A stretch of DNA of 57,905 nucleotides from Thermococcus sp. (GTDB taxonomy: Archaea > Methanobacteriota_B > Thermococci > Thermococcales > Thermococcaceae): positions 1 through 57,905 of the forward strand of contig JALTCK010000146.1 in the NCBI GenBank assembly GCA_027074805.1, given 5' to 3'. The position numbers and the translations under genes were made by a program. Within the stretch, counting starts at the first letter, position 1; the number at the start of each line of letters is the position of its first letter. Shown here in pieces: positions 40,632 to 50,127 of this stretch. Under the pieces are notes generated by a model. It was not told the origin of the DNA. It ran no database searches and saw nothing but the letters and a program-made list of their open reading frames with translations.

Positions 40632-40981
40632 GTAAGGGTCTTTTGAGTAAGAAATGCCTTCAGGAACTCAACCCACGCGGTGTAGTAGCCCTTTTCGTAA
40701 TCATCTCTGAAATCGTGCTCCAGGATGATCTTCTGGAAGTGATTTAAAAGCTCCTCAGCTCTCCTTCTGTCCCCTTCCCTCAGGAGCTGGACGATTAGGG
40801 CGTCCGGGTCATTTTCTTTGATCGCACTCATGAACCCGTTGATCGCCTTGCTGTATCCCTTCCCCCACTCGTCCCTTCCCGCCATCTTCTGGAGCTTCTC
40901 TAAGTGAGCTTTGGCCCTCATGAAGTCTCTTTTGAGAAGCGCTCTGAGGAACATTTCCATTCTCATCTCTCTTGCAGGCAT
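40628..40981 (-). CDS. Hypothetical helical protein
   Basis: 117 aa, overlaps UDG gene by 4 nt. Confidence 0.7.
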   Translation of the reverse strand: MPAREMRMEMFLRALLKRDFMRAKAHLEKLQKMAGRDEWGKGYSKAINGFMSAIKENDPDALIVQLLREGDRRRAEELLNHFQKIILEHDFRDDYEKGYYTAWVEFLKAFLTQKTLT

Positions 40982-41057
40982 TCAACCACCCACCAAAAGT
41001 TGAAGGAGAGGCTTTTTAACGATTAGCCCTACCCAATACCCAATTGTGGGTCATGGG

Positions 41058-41077
41058 TATGAAGGAAAACCTTCATA
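41058..41077. promoter_or_regulatory. Perfect inverted repeat TATGAAGG-AAAA-CCTTCATA upstream of the tes-like gene
   Basis: 8-bp arms, 4-nt spacer, directly upstream of TATA-like CTTTTATACC (about 41089-41098). Confidence 0.6.
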
Positions 41078-41152
41078 TTTACGCAAAAGCTTTTATACCT
41101 GAAAATTGGAGATAGGGTCAGATGAGAAGATAGATGAATTGGGGTGACATTT

Positions 41153-42928
41153 ATGGCTGAGGTTGTTGGTGAAGTACCAAGCGGCGAAAAGGAGTTCGCG
41201 GAGTCCACAAAAAGAGTCAGAGACATTATTGAGTTTCCAGAGATAAGTGATGAGGAGTTTGAGGAGATGCTCAAGGGCGCCAGCCGTGCCTACGGTGGCC
41301 CGCTTCCCCACAGGACGTATTCTCTCTGTCCCGAAACTAGAAGGATTGTACCGGCCCTTGTATGGGAGAAGAATGGTAGGGTGTGGATAACAAAGCGCTG
41401 TCCTGAGGGCATGATCACTGATGTTTATTATGAGAGTGTTGAGCAGTACTACCGCTTTCAGAAGTGGAAGTATGACTTCAATCTCATGACCTACAATGTT
41501 GAGAACAGCGGCGCCAACTGTCCTCTTGACTGTGGTCTCTGTGCAAGGCACCGCTCCCACACAAACCTTCTCAACATCGTCCTGACCAACCGTTGCAACC
41601 TGAGTTGCTGGTACTGTTTCTTCTATGCCAAGGAAGGCCAGCCGATATACGAGCCAACTCTCGAGCAGATAAGGATGATGCTCAGGAACGCGAAGAAGCA
41701 GCAGCCTGTGGGAGCTAACGCTGTCCAGCTCACCGGTGGTGAACCTACCCTAAGGAACGACCTCCTCGAGATAGTACGGATAGCCAAGGAAGAAGGCTAC
41801 GACCACGTTCAGCTCAACACGGACGGTATAAAGCTAGCCTTTGAGCCAGAGCTAATTAAAAAGCTCCGCGATGCCGGTGTCAACACCCTCTACATGAGCT
41901 ACGATGGAATGACACCCCAAACAAACTGGAAGAACCACTGGGAAATTCCGCTGATCTTCGAGAACGTGAGAAATGCTGGCGGGCCCGGAATAGTCCTCGT
42001 GCCGACGACGATAAGGAATGTAAACGATCACGAGCTCGGTGCAATAATCAACTTCGGCCTCAACCACCTCGACATAGTAAGAGGTGTTAACTTCCAGCCG
42101 ATTTCGCTCGTGGGAAGGGTTCCAAGAAAGGAGCGCCAGAGGTTTAGGATAACGATCGCCGGGGCAATAAAGCGCATCGAGGATCAGACCAACGGAGTAA
42201 TAGCGATGGAGGATTGGTATCCAATACCCATAGCGGGTCATATAGCGAGGTTCTTTGAGGCCTTCACTGGCTCACGCTACTATATGACGAGCCACTACTG
42301 CTGTGGGGCAGCAACCTACGTCTTCCTGGATAGGGAGAACAAGCGTGTCGTTCCCATAAACAGATTCCTGGACGTCGAGGGCTTCGTCGAGTATCTCGAA
42401 ACCAAGGCGGAAGAGATAGAGAAATGGAAGAAGCTTGGAAAACTCGCCAAGCTCAAGCTCGGTGCGGAGATATTCATGAAATTCCGCTCCTTTTACGACG
42501 ATAAATATGCGCCAAAGGGACTGGGAGTCCTCGATCTCATTAAGAACGCCTTTATGCACGGAAATTACGATGCCCTCGGCCAGTTCCACACCAACGCACT
42601 CTTTCTTGGCATGATGCACTTTATGGATGAGTACAACTACGACGTTGAGAGAGTTGAGCGCTGCGTTATCCACTACGCCATGCCCGATGGGAGAGTGGTA
42701 CCCTTCTGTACCTTCAATGTGATTCCAGAGCTCTACAGGGACAAGGTCCAGAACCAGTTCAGCTACAGCTGGGAGGAGTGGAAAAAACTCCACCCGGACT
42801 GGGAGTACAAGAAGGACAAGTACGTCAGAACCAAGGAGTTCGTCGAGAAGATGAAGAACAGCGAGCTCTACAGAAAGACCTACATCGACATAGAGGACTA
42901 CTTCGGTGTTAAGGAGGTGGGAGAATGA
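41153..42928 (+). CDS. Radical SAM tetraether lipid synthase (Tes/MJ0619-like)
   Basis: Radical SAM TNRCNLSCWYC, extra N-terminal Cys cluster CPLDCGLCARHRSHTN, SHYCCGAATYVF; start at ATG 41153 after GGGGTGA. Confidence 0.88.
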   Translation: MAEVVGEVPSGEKEFAESTKRVRDIIEFPEISDEEFEEMLKGASRAYGGPLPHRTYSLCPETRRIVPALVWEKNGRVWITKRCPEGMITDVYYESVEQYYRFQKWKYDFNLMTYNVENSGANCPLDCGLCARHRSHTNLLNIVLTNRCNLSCWYCFFYAKEGQPIYEPTLEQIRMMLRNAKKQQPVGANAVQLTGGEPTLRNDLLEIVRIAKEEGYDHVQLNTDGIKLAFEPELIKKLRDAGVNTLYMSYDGMTPQTNWKNHWEIPLIFENVRNAGGPGIVLVPTTIRNVNDHELGAIINFGLNHLDIVRGVNFQPISLVGRVPRKERQRFRITIAGAIKRIEDQTNGVIAMEDWYPIPIAGHIARFFEAFTGSRYYMTSHYCCGAATYVFLDRENKRVVPINRFLDVEGFVEYLETKAEEIEKWKKLGKLAKLKLGAEIFMKFRSFYDDKYAPKGLGVLDLIKNAFMHGNYDALGQFHTNALFLGMMHFMDEYNYDVERVERCVIHYAMPDGRVVPFCTFNVIPELYRDKVQNQFSYSWEEWKKLHPDWEYKKDKYVRTKEFVEKMKNSELYRKTYIDIEDYFGVKEVGE

Positions 42929-43230
42929 GCGTAATCATGGATAAGAAGCTCACCCGCCTCGAATTCAAGTTCGGTAATATAAACTGGGAGAAGGCGACTA
43001 TAAAGCAGTATGAACTCGAGAAGGATGAGAGAATCTGGAGAATATTCATCAACGGCTATGCCAAGAACGGCTTTGTGGTCTTCGACGAGGATGTTCTCTC
43101 GAGGGAGGAACTACTGAAGGCCCTTGGGGAGTTAGAGCCGGAGATAAAAGGGGAGAAGAAACTCACGGTGGCAGAGCTCATAGAGTCAAGCTACTCCTGG
43201 AACAACGTCCTTGGTAAGGGCGGCTCTTAA
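42925..43230 (+). CDS. Small protein of unknown function co-encoded with the tes-like gene
   Basis: 101 aa ORF overlapping the tes-like stop codon by 4 nt. Confidence 0.75.
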   Translation: MSVIMDKKLTRLEFKFGNINWEKATIKQYELEKDERIWRIFINGYAKNGFVVFDEDVLSREELLKALGELEPEIKGEKKLTVAELIESSYSWNNVLGKGGS

Positions 43231-44663
43231 CGGAGTTCTATCCTAACTTTTCCTCCGACCACCTTTTCAAGCTTAAAACTAACTATTCCCGAGAAAGACG
43301 ACAGGTCCAGCATGTTCTTCCCACGCTTCAGAGTGAAAACTTCTTTCTCTGCAGGAAGACTGGGTAGGGAGATGTCGTATTCGTAAACCGTCAGTTTTGT
43401 GTCCCTGTTTACATAGAAAACTGCCCTTGGATCCTTGTACCCATCGAGAGGAAATCCGCCGAAGAGGCCATCTCCCTTAAGCTTTATGGAGTCCAGGGGC
43501 AGTGAGAAGGCCACGGATGGCGGTGGGCCCCATATGGTCTTTTCATCTATCAGCATGATGTCCCTTACTCCTGTATCAAAGGGAGTGGCGGAGGTCTCTC
43601 CAGTGTTAGGGGAGTTGTTGGCACCGAGCAGCAAATTACCCCCGATCTTTTCAATGCTAGTTACCCTCGCACCAAGTGCACCCACTATCCTGACTACGGG
43701 GGGGGCTATATAAACCAGTACTGTGGGACCGGCGACGAGATGGGTGAACTCACCCCACCTTCTCCCCCCAAAGGAGACATCGTGATAGGAGTTGTAGGCG
43801 GTGAGAATCCCGCCCCCAACGTTCAGAGAGTTAACCCTAAAGGGTGCATAGAACGTTGGGAAATCAAAGAGACGGTAAAAAACGGGCTCTTCCCGGAGGA
43901 AAGGGCTTCCCACAAAGACCCCGCCCCTCACGAAAGCAAAAAACCTGTTGTGGGAGGTGGCCATTGAACCGAGCTCCGGCCTAACCACGTTGCCCCCATC
44001 CACGCTCGGGCCGGGTTTTATAAACTCCCATTCTCCACTCTCGAGGGATAGAGCCCCAAACTTCTTCACACCCCACGAAAAGTTGCTTCCAATGCCGAAA
44101 AGGGCCATGTCGTGTAGTATTGTGCCTTTGGGAGAAGGTTCGTCCAGAAGCCCCGTAGCCTCCCCCTTTCTCCTGTCAAGGGAATAAACGCCCAAGTGTT
44201 CATGTCCGTCCTCTCGGGCCAGTAGAAGTCTGTCGTTTAGAGGGTCGTAGAGTATATCCCCTATTTCGCCCGCCCAGCGCGTCTCAGAATGAATCGAATC
44301 CTTCCAGAGAAGTTTCATAGTGTCTTCCTTAACGTCATAAACGTGAACGTGAGAGTACTTATCCACAAAACTCACACGGCCCCGGTTATATCTTGCAGGC
44401 GCATGGACCCATCCACCGAAGTACAGGAATTCATCCACGGTCTCAACTGCGTTGTAAGTGTCACCACCACTCCTTGGAGGGGGGCCCAGCATGCCAAAAT
44501 TGTACATTCTCTCCTCTTCCTCTTTAACATCGAGGAAATGGGCCTCTGCCTCAAAAGCGAGAGTGTAGTACAGAACTCCTTCATGATATTTAAGCCCAAA
44601 GACCCCACCGCTACCCCATTCGGGAGAATACCTGCCGGGAAAGCTCCAGTTACGGAGGAACAT
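43227..44663 (-). CDS. DUF2139-like protein, paralog 1
   Basis: 478 aa; shares RNWSFPGRYSPEWGSGGVFGLKYHEGVLYYTLAFEAEAHF, GGDTYNAVETVDEFLYFGGWVHAP and LDLSSFSGIVSF with 53753..55291. Confidence 0.82.
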   Translation of the reverse strand: MFLRNWSFPGRYSPEWGSGGVFGLKYHEGVLYYTLAFEAEAHFLDVKEEEERMYNFGMLGPPPRSGGDTYNAVETVDEFLYFGGWVHAPARYNRGRVSFVDKYSHVHVYDVKEDTMKLLWKDSIHSETRWAGEIGDILYDPLNDRLLLAREDGHEHLGVYSLDRRKGEATGLLDEPSPKGTILHDMALFGIGSNFSWGVKKFGALSLESGEWEFIKPGPSVDGGNVVRPELGSMATSHNRFFAFVRGGVFVGSPFLREEPVFYRLFDFPTFYAPFRVNSLNVGGGILTAYNSYHDVSFGGRRWGEFTHLVAGPTVLVYIAPPVVRIVGALGARVTSIEKIGGNLLLGANNSPNTGETSATPFDTGVRDIMLIDEKTIWGPPPSVAFSLPLDSIKLKGDGLFGGFPLDGYKDPRAVFYVNRDTKLTVYEYDISLPSLPAEKEVFTLKRGKNMLDLSSFSGIVSFKLEKVVGGKVRIELR

Positions 44664-44664
44664 C

Positions 44665-45612
44665 TCAATGGCCTCCTTTAAGTTCTTTAAACTCAGTTGA
44701 TTTCATCAACTCTCTGAGGAAGGGAACGCTCCATGCACCTCTCCTAGTTACTGAGATTGCGGCTACTGTGTTTGCGAACTTCCCGATTCTCCTCAGCAGT
44801 TCACCATCCAATTCCTCAAATCTTTCCATGGCTCCGGAATGATGAAGACCGGCCAAAAAAGCCGCCATGAAAGCATCTCCCGCCCCGGTAGTATCAACCG
44901 CATTAACCTTGGGGGCGGGAACTTCGACTCGACTCCCCCCGGAGATTATAACAGCTCCCCTTGAACCGAGTGTGACCACAAGAACCGAAGGTTCAAAGGT
45001 TTCCACCTCAACACCTTTTTTGCGGAGGTAGGTATACTCCTCCCACCCCATTTTGACGATTGTGGCCAACTTCAGGCCCCCTTCTATGTCCTCAAGCATT
45101 TTCTCCTCCCTTCCCCTCCAGAGATCGAGTCTTATGTTAACGTCGTAACTAAGAGGAACCTTCCCCTGCAGGCTCTTCAGGGTTTTGAAAACCGTGCTTC
45201 TTGAGGGTTCGCGTGCGAACATGACCGTTCCGAAGTGAACCAGTTCGGACTCCAAAAGAATGTTTAAGGGTATATCCTCCTCCCGCAGGTTAAAATACGC
45301 AACTCCGTCATACAGAATAAACTCAGGCTTTGTGCCTATGAGCTGTACAAACACTACACCCGTGTGAAATTTCCCATCCCTTCCAATCATCGGCTTAACG
45401 CCTTCTCTTTCGAGGGAACTTATTAAAAAATCCCCGAATGGGTCATCTCCAACCTTGCTCACGAGCCCGCTCTCAACGCCTAACCTGGAGAGGCCCACTG
45501 CAACGTTTGCGGGGGCTCCTCCAGGATGTCTCTCAAACTTCGGCACCATGGCCAGTGGTTTGTCCTCAAGCGCTATCATGTCGATTAAAACCTCTCCAAG
45601 ACACATCATCAT
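44665..45612 (-). CDS. PfkB-family sugar kinase
   Basis: GGAPANVAVGLSRLG and DTTGAGDAFMAAFLAG PfkB signatures. Confidence 0.92.
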   Translation of the reverse strand: MMMCLGEVLIDMIALEDKPLAMVPKFERHPGGAPANVAVGLSRLGVESGLVSKVGDDPFGDFLISSLEREGVKPMIGRDGKFHTGVVFVQLIGTKPEFILYDGVAYFNLREEDIPLNILLESELVHFGTVMFAREPSRSTVFKTLKSLQGKVPLSYDVNIRLDLWRGREEKMLEDIEGGLKLATIVKMGWEEYTYLRKKGVEVETFEPSVLVVTLGSRGAVIISGGSRVEVPAPKVNAVDTTGAGDAFMAAFLAGLHHSGAMERFEELDGELLRRIGKFANTVAAISVTRRGAWSVPFLRELMKSTEFKELKGGH

Positions 45613-46805
45613 TTTACATCACCCACCATCTCCCGAAACTGGAAGTACAGCATCTTCAAGTTTTCTTTGGGATTACGGTAGTATTGCCCTGGAATTTCAA
45701 GTCTCACATCGATGTTATCAACAAACTCTAGTTCCTCTTTAATCTTTTTCATTAATTCGGCTGCCGGTTTGGGGCTCCCATCCCCCCTGAAAAGACCAAA
45801 GAATCTCTCATGGATGGCTCTGTCAAAGGGGGGTCTCCCCCAGAGGCTTTTGTGATAATCGGAGAAGTTCCAGTATACTGCTCCCAGGCTACCCACGGCG
45901 GCTGTGAGCCTTAGAGTTTTCTCCAGCCAGGAGGCCGCCTCTTCTTCGTTTATTAAATAATGGAGCATGATTGTCTTTCCCGTCGCAGAGGGTATTCTCC
46001 TAGTCTTCCCTGGAGTGGTCGGCATTCCGAACTCCTCCATGAGGACGTCCTTCCCACCCAGCTCTCGCGTTAGCAGAGATGTGAAGGGGATAAAATATGG
46101 GTCCAGAGGATCGGTGAAGTCCGTGTAAACCGAATAGGCATGCATGCACAGGTAGTCATTCCACCTTGCAACGTCCGGCACGTGAAAGTTTTTGTCCCCC
46201 TCTATATCCTCTTGGTGTATCCCGAAAGTAACCGGTTTCTTTGAAACGGATTTCAGGGTTTTGTAGACAAATGCAAGCCATTCAGATGCAACGGCTGGAC
46301 TTCGGGGGATAAAGACGTTGTCAAGTTCATTTGAGATATCCCAGCTGTGAATTGCAGGATGTGAAGAGAATTCCCTTCCAACAGTCTGTAAGAGCAACTC
46401 CTCGGCTTCGAGTGCCTTGGGATCCTCATATATGTTTACGGCTCCCACATCCACAACCCTACCATCCGAAAATGTCAGGAACCTCTCATGAGGCCTTTTT
46501 GAGAGGAGCCATTTTGGAAGCCAGTTTAATCCGCTCATGTGCCCGATAAAGAACGTTGGAATGACCAGAAGGTTCAGCTCACGGGCTAAGTCCAGTACCG
46601 TACCCAGGTTAGAGAGGGCTGCATCGTTTATGACATCCGGGTAGGGCTGAAAGTCCTCCCAGAGGAGGAAAATCCTGATGAGTCTAAGTCCAAGATCTCT
46701 TATTTGTGTGAACTCCTCCAGAACTTCTTCCTCACTGAAGTCCCTCCACCAGAACATGGCCTTCCTTCTCGGCCAGTAGTTGACACCCAAGGTGAATCCC
46801 AACAT
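45609..46805 (-). CDS. Clan GH-A glycoside hydrolase (GH5/mannanase-like), cytosolic
   Basis: WDISNELDN (acid/base NE) and VLMEEFGMPT (nucleophile E); no signal peptide; start MLGFTLGVNYWPRRKAMFWW. Confidence 0.85.
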   Translation of the reverse strand: MLGFTLGVNYWPRRKAMFWWRDFSEEEVLEEFTQIRDLGLRLIRIFLLWEDFQPYPDVINDAALSNLGTVLDLARELNLLVIPTFFIGHMSGLNWLPKWLLSKRPHERFLTFSDGRVVDVGAVNIYEDPKALEAEELLLQTVGREFSSHPAIHSWDISNELDNVFIPRSPAVASEWLAFVYKTLKSVSKKPVTFGIHQEDIEGDKNFHVPDVARWNDYLCMHAYSVYTDFTDPLDPYFIPFTSLLTRELGGKDVLMEEFGMPTTPGKTRRIPSATGKTIMLHYLINEEEAASWLEKTLRLTAAVGSLGAVYWNFSDYHKSLWGRPPFDRAIHERFFGLFRGDGSPKPAAELMKKIKEELEFVDNIDVRLEIPGQYYRNPKENLKMLYFQFREMVGDVK

Positions 46806-46832
46806 CCATCCCTCCAAAAATATTTGAAGGGC

Positions 46833-47666
46833 TCAGCCCTTGATTCCTCCCGCGACACCCCTCATGTAATACTTCTGGAGCAGCACGTAGACGAGTATCG
46901 GGACTACTATCGAGAGGGTTCCTGCGGCTGTTAGCTGTCCCCAGTTGGGGTTGTAGCGGCTTATGAAGGTTGTAACCCCCGCTGAGACCGGCCATTTATC
47001 AGGGCGGAGCAGTGTTAGTGCAAAGAACAGGTCCTGCCAGACGAAGATGAACTGGACGACGGCCACGCTTATAACCGCGGGGAGGGCTATGGGGAGTATT
47101 ATCCTGAAGTATATCCCTACGTCGCTCAGACCGTCTATCTTTGCAGCTTCCTCGTAATCCTTTGGAATAGCCTTAAAGAAGTTCCGCAGGAAGAAGATTG
47201 TCCAAGGAAGTGCAAACGTTGAGTGAACAAGGATTATACCGTAGTACTGGTTGTACATGTGCAGGTCCCTGAAGAGCTTGAGGAGAGGGACTATAACCGC
47301 CTGCTGTGGTACAACCTGAATTGCAACGAGCGTCAGGAAGAGGAGCGTCTTTATGGGAAAGCTGAAAGAAGTGAATCCGTAGGCAGCCATGCCCGCTATG
47401 AGGATTGGCAGGATGGTTGCGAAGGTCGCTATGAGGAGAGAGTTGAGGATATACCTCCAGAAACCCGCATCCCAGACCTGCCTGTAATTTATGAGCGTGA
47501 AGTGGGCGTTGTGAAGGTTCCACCACCCGTTGACTATCTCCGCAAAGGGTCTTACTGAGGTCATGACAAGGGCCAGGAGTGGAATGAAGAGTACCACCCC
47601 TATTATCCACGCCACTAGGTTTATCGAAATCTTGTACTTGGTGCTAACTTTAACCACTCTCAACAC
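46833..47666 (-). CDS. Sugar ABC transporter permease (MalG-like)
   Basis: EAAKIDGLSDVGIYFRIILPIALP EAA loop; six TM. Confidence 0.93.
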   Translation of the reverse strand: MLRVVKVSTKYKISINLVAWIIGVVLFIPLLALVMTSVRPFAEIVNGWWNLHNAHFTLINYRQVWDAGFWRYILNSLLIATFATILPILIAGMAAYGFTSFSFPIKTLLFLTLVAIQVVPQQAVIVPLLKLFRDLHMYNQYYGIILVHSTFALPWTIFFLRNFFKAIPKDYEEAAKIDGLSDVGIYFRIILPIALPAVISVAVVQFIFVWQDLFFALTLLRPDKWPVSAGVTTFISRYNPNWGQLTAAGTLSIVVPILVYVLLQKYYMRGVAGGIKG

Positions 47667-48546
47667 CCCTTTCGCCTATCATCTTTTTCAGCATTCCTAG
47701 GGAGAACACGAACACCGAAACGGTTAGCAGGGTTGCTATGGCCGCTGCATATCCCCACCGGAAGTTGTAGAATATCTCATAGTAGACCATGTACGCAAGC
47801 ACGAACAGGTACATTGGAACCGACTCTCCGCCGGAGAGGACGTAGATTAGATCGAAGACCTTGAGGATGTAGATGGCGCTCATGGTAACAACAACTATCA
47901 GGGCAGGCTTTAGGAGGGGCAGGAGGATGTATCTGAACCTCTGCCAGGCATTCGCACCGTCAATCCATGCTGCCTCGAGCACTTCAGTATCAAGCCCCTC
48001 CAACCCTGCTAGAAAAACCGTAGTTGCAAACCCCTGCCACGCCCACAGGGAGCCTATTATTACGAAGTATATTGCCGTGGAGGGGTCCTGTATCCAGGCC
48101 CTCGGGGGAACGCCGAATATTTCAAGGATCCTGTTCACGATTCCCGCGTGCGGGTCCAGGAGAAGCATCCAGACTATACCGACCACCGTCATGGGCATTA
48201 CCATACCGAGCATTACAAGACCGCGGAGAACGTTCCTTCCGAACACCGCCTTGTTGTGGAGCAGGACGGCGAAACCAAGGCCGATGAGAGTAACCAAGGG
48301 TAGGAATACCACGAATATGAACAGGTTGTTCTTAATCGATGTCCAGAAGAGAGGGTCGTGAATCATTTCCTTGTAGTTTGCAATCCCCGCGAACTTGGGG
48401 GCGGTCATTCCATCCCAGTGGGTGAAGCCGAGATAGAACGTGTTGAACAGAGGATAGATTATGAAAATTAAAAGAAGAATGAAGGCGGGCATCATCAGAA
48501 TAAAGAAATCCTTCGTCAGCCATCTTCTTCCGCCCATCCCCAACAC
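47650..48546 (-). CDS. Sugar ABC transporter permease (MalF-like)
   Basis: EAAWIDGANAWQRFRYILLPLLKP EAA loop. Confidence 0.93.
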   Translation of the reverse strand: MLGMGGRRWLTKDFFILMMPAFILLLIFIIYPLFNTFYLGFTHWDGMTAPKFAGIANYKEMIHDPLFWTSIKNNLFIFVVFLPLVTLIGLGFAVLLHNKAVFGRNVLRGLVMLGMVMPMTVVGIVWMLLLDPHAGIVNRILEIFGVPPRAWIQDPSTAIYFVIIGSLWAWQGFATTVFLAGLEGLDTEVLEAAWIDGANAWQRFRYILLPLLKPALIVVVTMSAIYILKVFDLIYVLSGGESVPMYLFVLAYMVYYEIFYNFRWGYAAAIATLLTVSVFVFSLGMLKKMIGERGVESG

Positions 48547-48547
48547 C

Positions 48548-49885
48548 TCATGACTTGTAGTACTGCTCCGCGTATTGTTCGAGCTGTTCAGCTATCTGTT
48601 TGTAGTTGTCCGGGTTGGCCCAGAACTCGAAGAGCTTGTTCCAGATTATGGGCTGGAATCCTGGCGGTGCGTTGTCGTCAAGATCCGGCACAATGCCGTA
48701 CTCCTTCATCCACTCAACGACCTTGGCGTCCGTTGGGTCATAAGCACTAAGGGGAACCTTAAGGTTCGGGGCGAGGTAGCCCTTCTTCTTTACCATGATC
48801 TCCTGGTACTGAGGTCCTGCTAGCCACTTTGCCAGCTCCATAGCCGCCTCTTTGTGGGGAGCGTTCTTCGGAATGACGACCCAGTCTCCACCGGCGACGA
48901 TGGCGAACTTGGCGCTCTGGTTTATGACCGGGAACGGTATTAGTCCAAAGTCAGTTCCGGGTTTGACTCCTTCCTTCTCAAGCATGAGGACAATCCAGTT
49001 CCCCATGAAGTACATGGCTACCTGGCCGTTGGCGAGCCTCGGGACCTGCGCCTCCCACTTCTCCCCTATAGCAGTCTGGGGATTGCCGTAGCAGCCCTCC
49101 TTTATGAGGTCGCGGAGTATCTTGAAAGCCTCAAGAACGCGCGGGTCTGTCCATTTGACCTTGTGAAGCATGAGGTCGTTGTGGAGCTGGGGCCCACCAA
49201 CCCTAATAAGAACCGCTTCAAAGATGTCGGAAAGTGGCCACTTGTCGGCGGCACCACTAGCCATGGGTTGTATCCCGTTTTCCTTGAAAATTTTACAATC
49301 CTGTTTGAGCTGGTCTAGGGTCTTTGGTGGCTCCAAGTTGTACTTCTCAAAGTCGTGGACGTTGTACCATATTCCTGGCTTGGCCCAGGCTTTAATTGGA
49401 ACTGCATAGTATGTGTTTCCAACGGTGACCATGTTGAGGAGATCCTTTTGAATCTCTCCGTTGTATGCGTCAACAACGCTATTCATGGGTTCAAGCTGTC
49501 CTTTTTGGCCAAGTTCCTTTATAAGGGCCGGCCACGGTAGAATTGCGATATCAAAGGATGGCGAGCCTGTTGCAAGTTCTGTGAGAACGGAATCTCTAAG
49601 TTTTGACTGCACAACATACTTTATCTTGACGTTCGGGTGCTCCTGTTCGTACACCTTGAGAGCGCTCTCAAAGTTCTGGCCTTCAACTCCACCCCACTGT
49701 CCGTAAATAACTACTTCAACAGGCTTCTGGGATGTGGTGGTTGTCTGACTGGTCGTGGTTGCCTGTCCGGAGCTGGATGTGCTTGTCTGGGTTGTGGAGG
49801 TTCCTCCTCCCGAAATGCACCCCGCCGCAACAACGGCGAGTACAAGAACAAAAACCATGGCAATGCTCAGGGGTTTCTTTCCCAT
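48548..49885 (-). CDS. Sugar ABC transporter substrate-binding lipoprotein
   Basis: Lipobox VVAAGCISGGG plus Thr/Ser linker; solute-binding fold (VEVVIYGQWGGVEGQNFESALKVYEQEHPNVKIKYV). Start at MGKKPLSIAMV. Confidence 0.92.
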   Translation of the reverse strand: MGKKPLSIAMVFVLVLAVVAAGCISGGGTSTTQTSTSSSGQATTTSQTTTTSQKPVEVVIYGQWGGVEGQNFESALKVYEQEHPNVKIKYVVQSKLRDSVLTELATGSPSFDIAILPWPALIKELGQKGQLEPMNSVVDAYNGEIQKDLLNMVTVGNTYYAVPIKAWAKPGIWYNVHDFEKYNLEPPKTLDQLKQDCKIFKENGIQPMASGAADKWPLSDIFEAVLIRVGGPQLHNDLMLHKVKWTDPRVLEAFKILRDLIKEGCYGNPQTAIGEKWEAQVPRLANGQVAMYFMGNWIVLMLEKEGVKPGTDFGLIPFPVINQSAKFAIVAGGDWVVIPKNAPHKEAAMELAKWLAGPQYQEIMVKKKGYLAPNLKVPLSAYDPTDAKVVEWMKEYGIVPDLDDNAPPGFQPIIWNKLFEFWANPDNYKQIAEQLEQYAEQYYKS

Positions 49886-49914
49886 ACGCACACACCTCAA
49901 GTTGTATTCACAGT

Positions 49915-49933
49915 TGATTTACTTTAAGTATAT
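49915..49933. promoter_or_regulatory. Imperfect second copy of the palindrome (TTTACT-TTA-AGTA core, 49918-49930)
   Basis: Core matches the perfect palindrome at 50044-50062; adjacent to TATATATA box of the substrate-binding protein promoter. Confidence 0.5.
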
Positions 49934-50043
49934 ATATAGTTTTTGGATTCCGTCAAAAGTCGAGGATTAATAGCCATGAAAAAACTTCAATATCCAATTA
50001 TGGACTGAAAAAAAGGAAATTTTTATATATACTGTGAGCATAT

Positions 50044-50062
50044 TGTTTACTAAAAGTAAACA
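50044..50062. promoter_or_regulatory. Perfect palindrome TGTTTACT-AAA-AGTAAACA, candidate operator
   Basis: 8-bp arms, 3-nt spacer, just downstream of TTTTTATATATA box and upstream of TrmB-family gene. Confidence 0.7.
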
Positions 50063-50127
50063 CATAGTGAAGGAGTGTGGGCAATGTATTTAGGAAGGAG
50101 AACCAACCAATTAGAGGGTGTGTGTCA

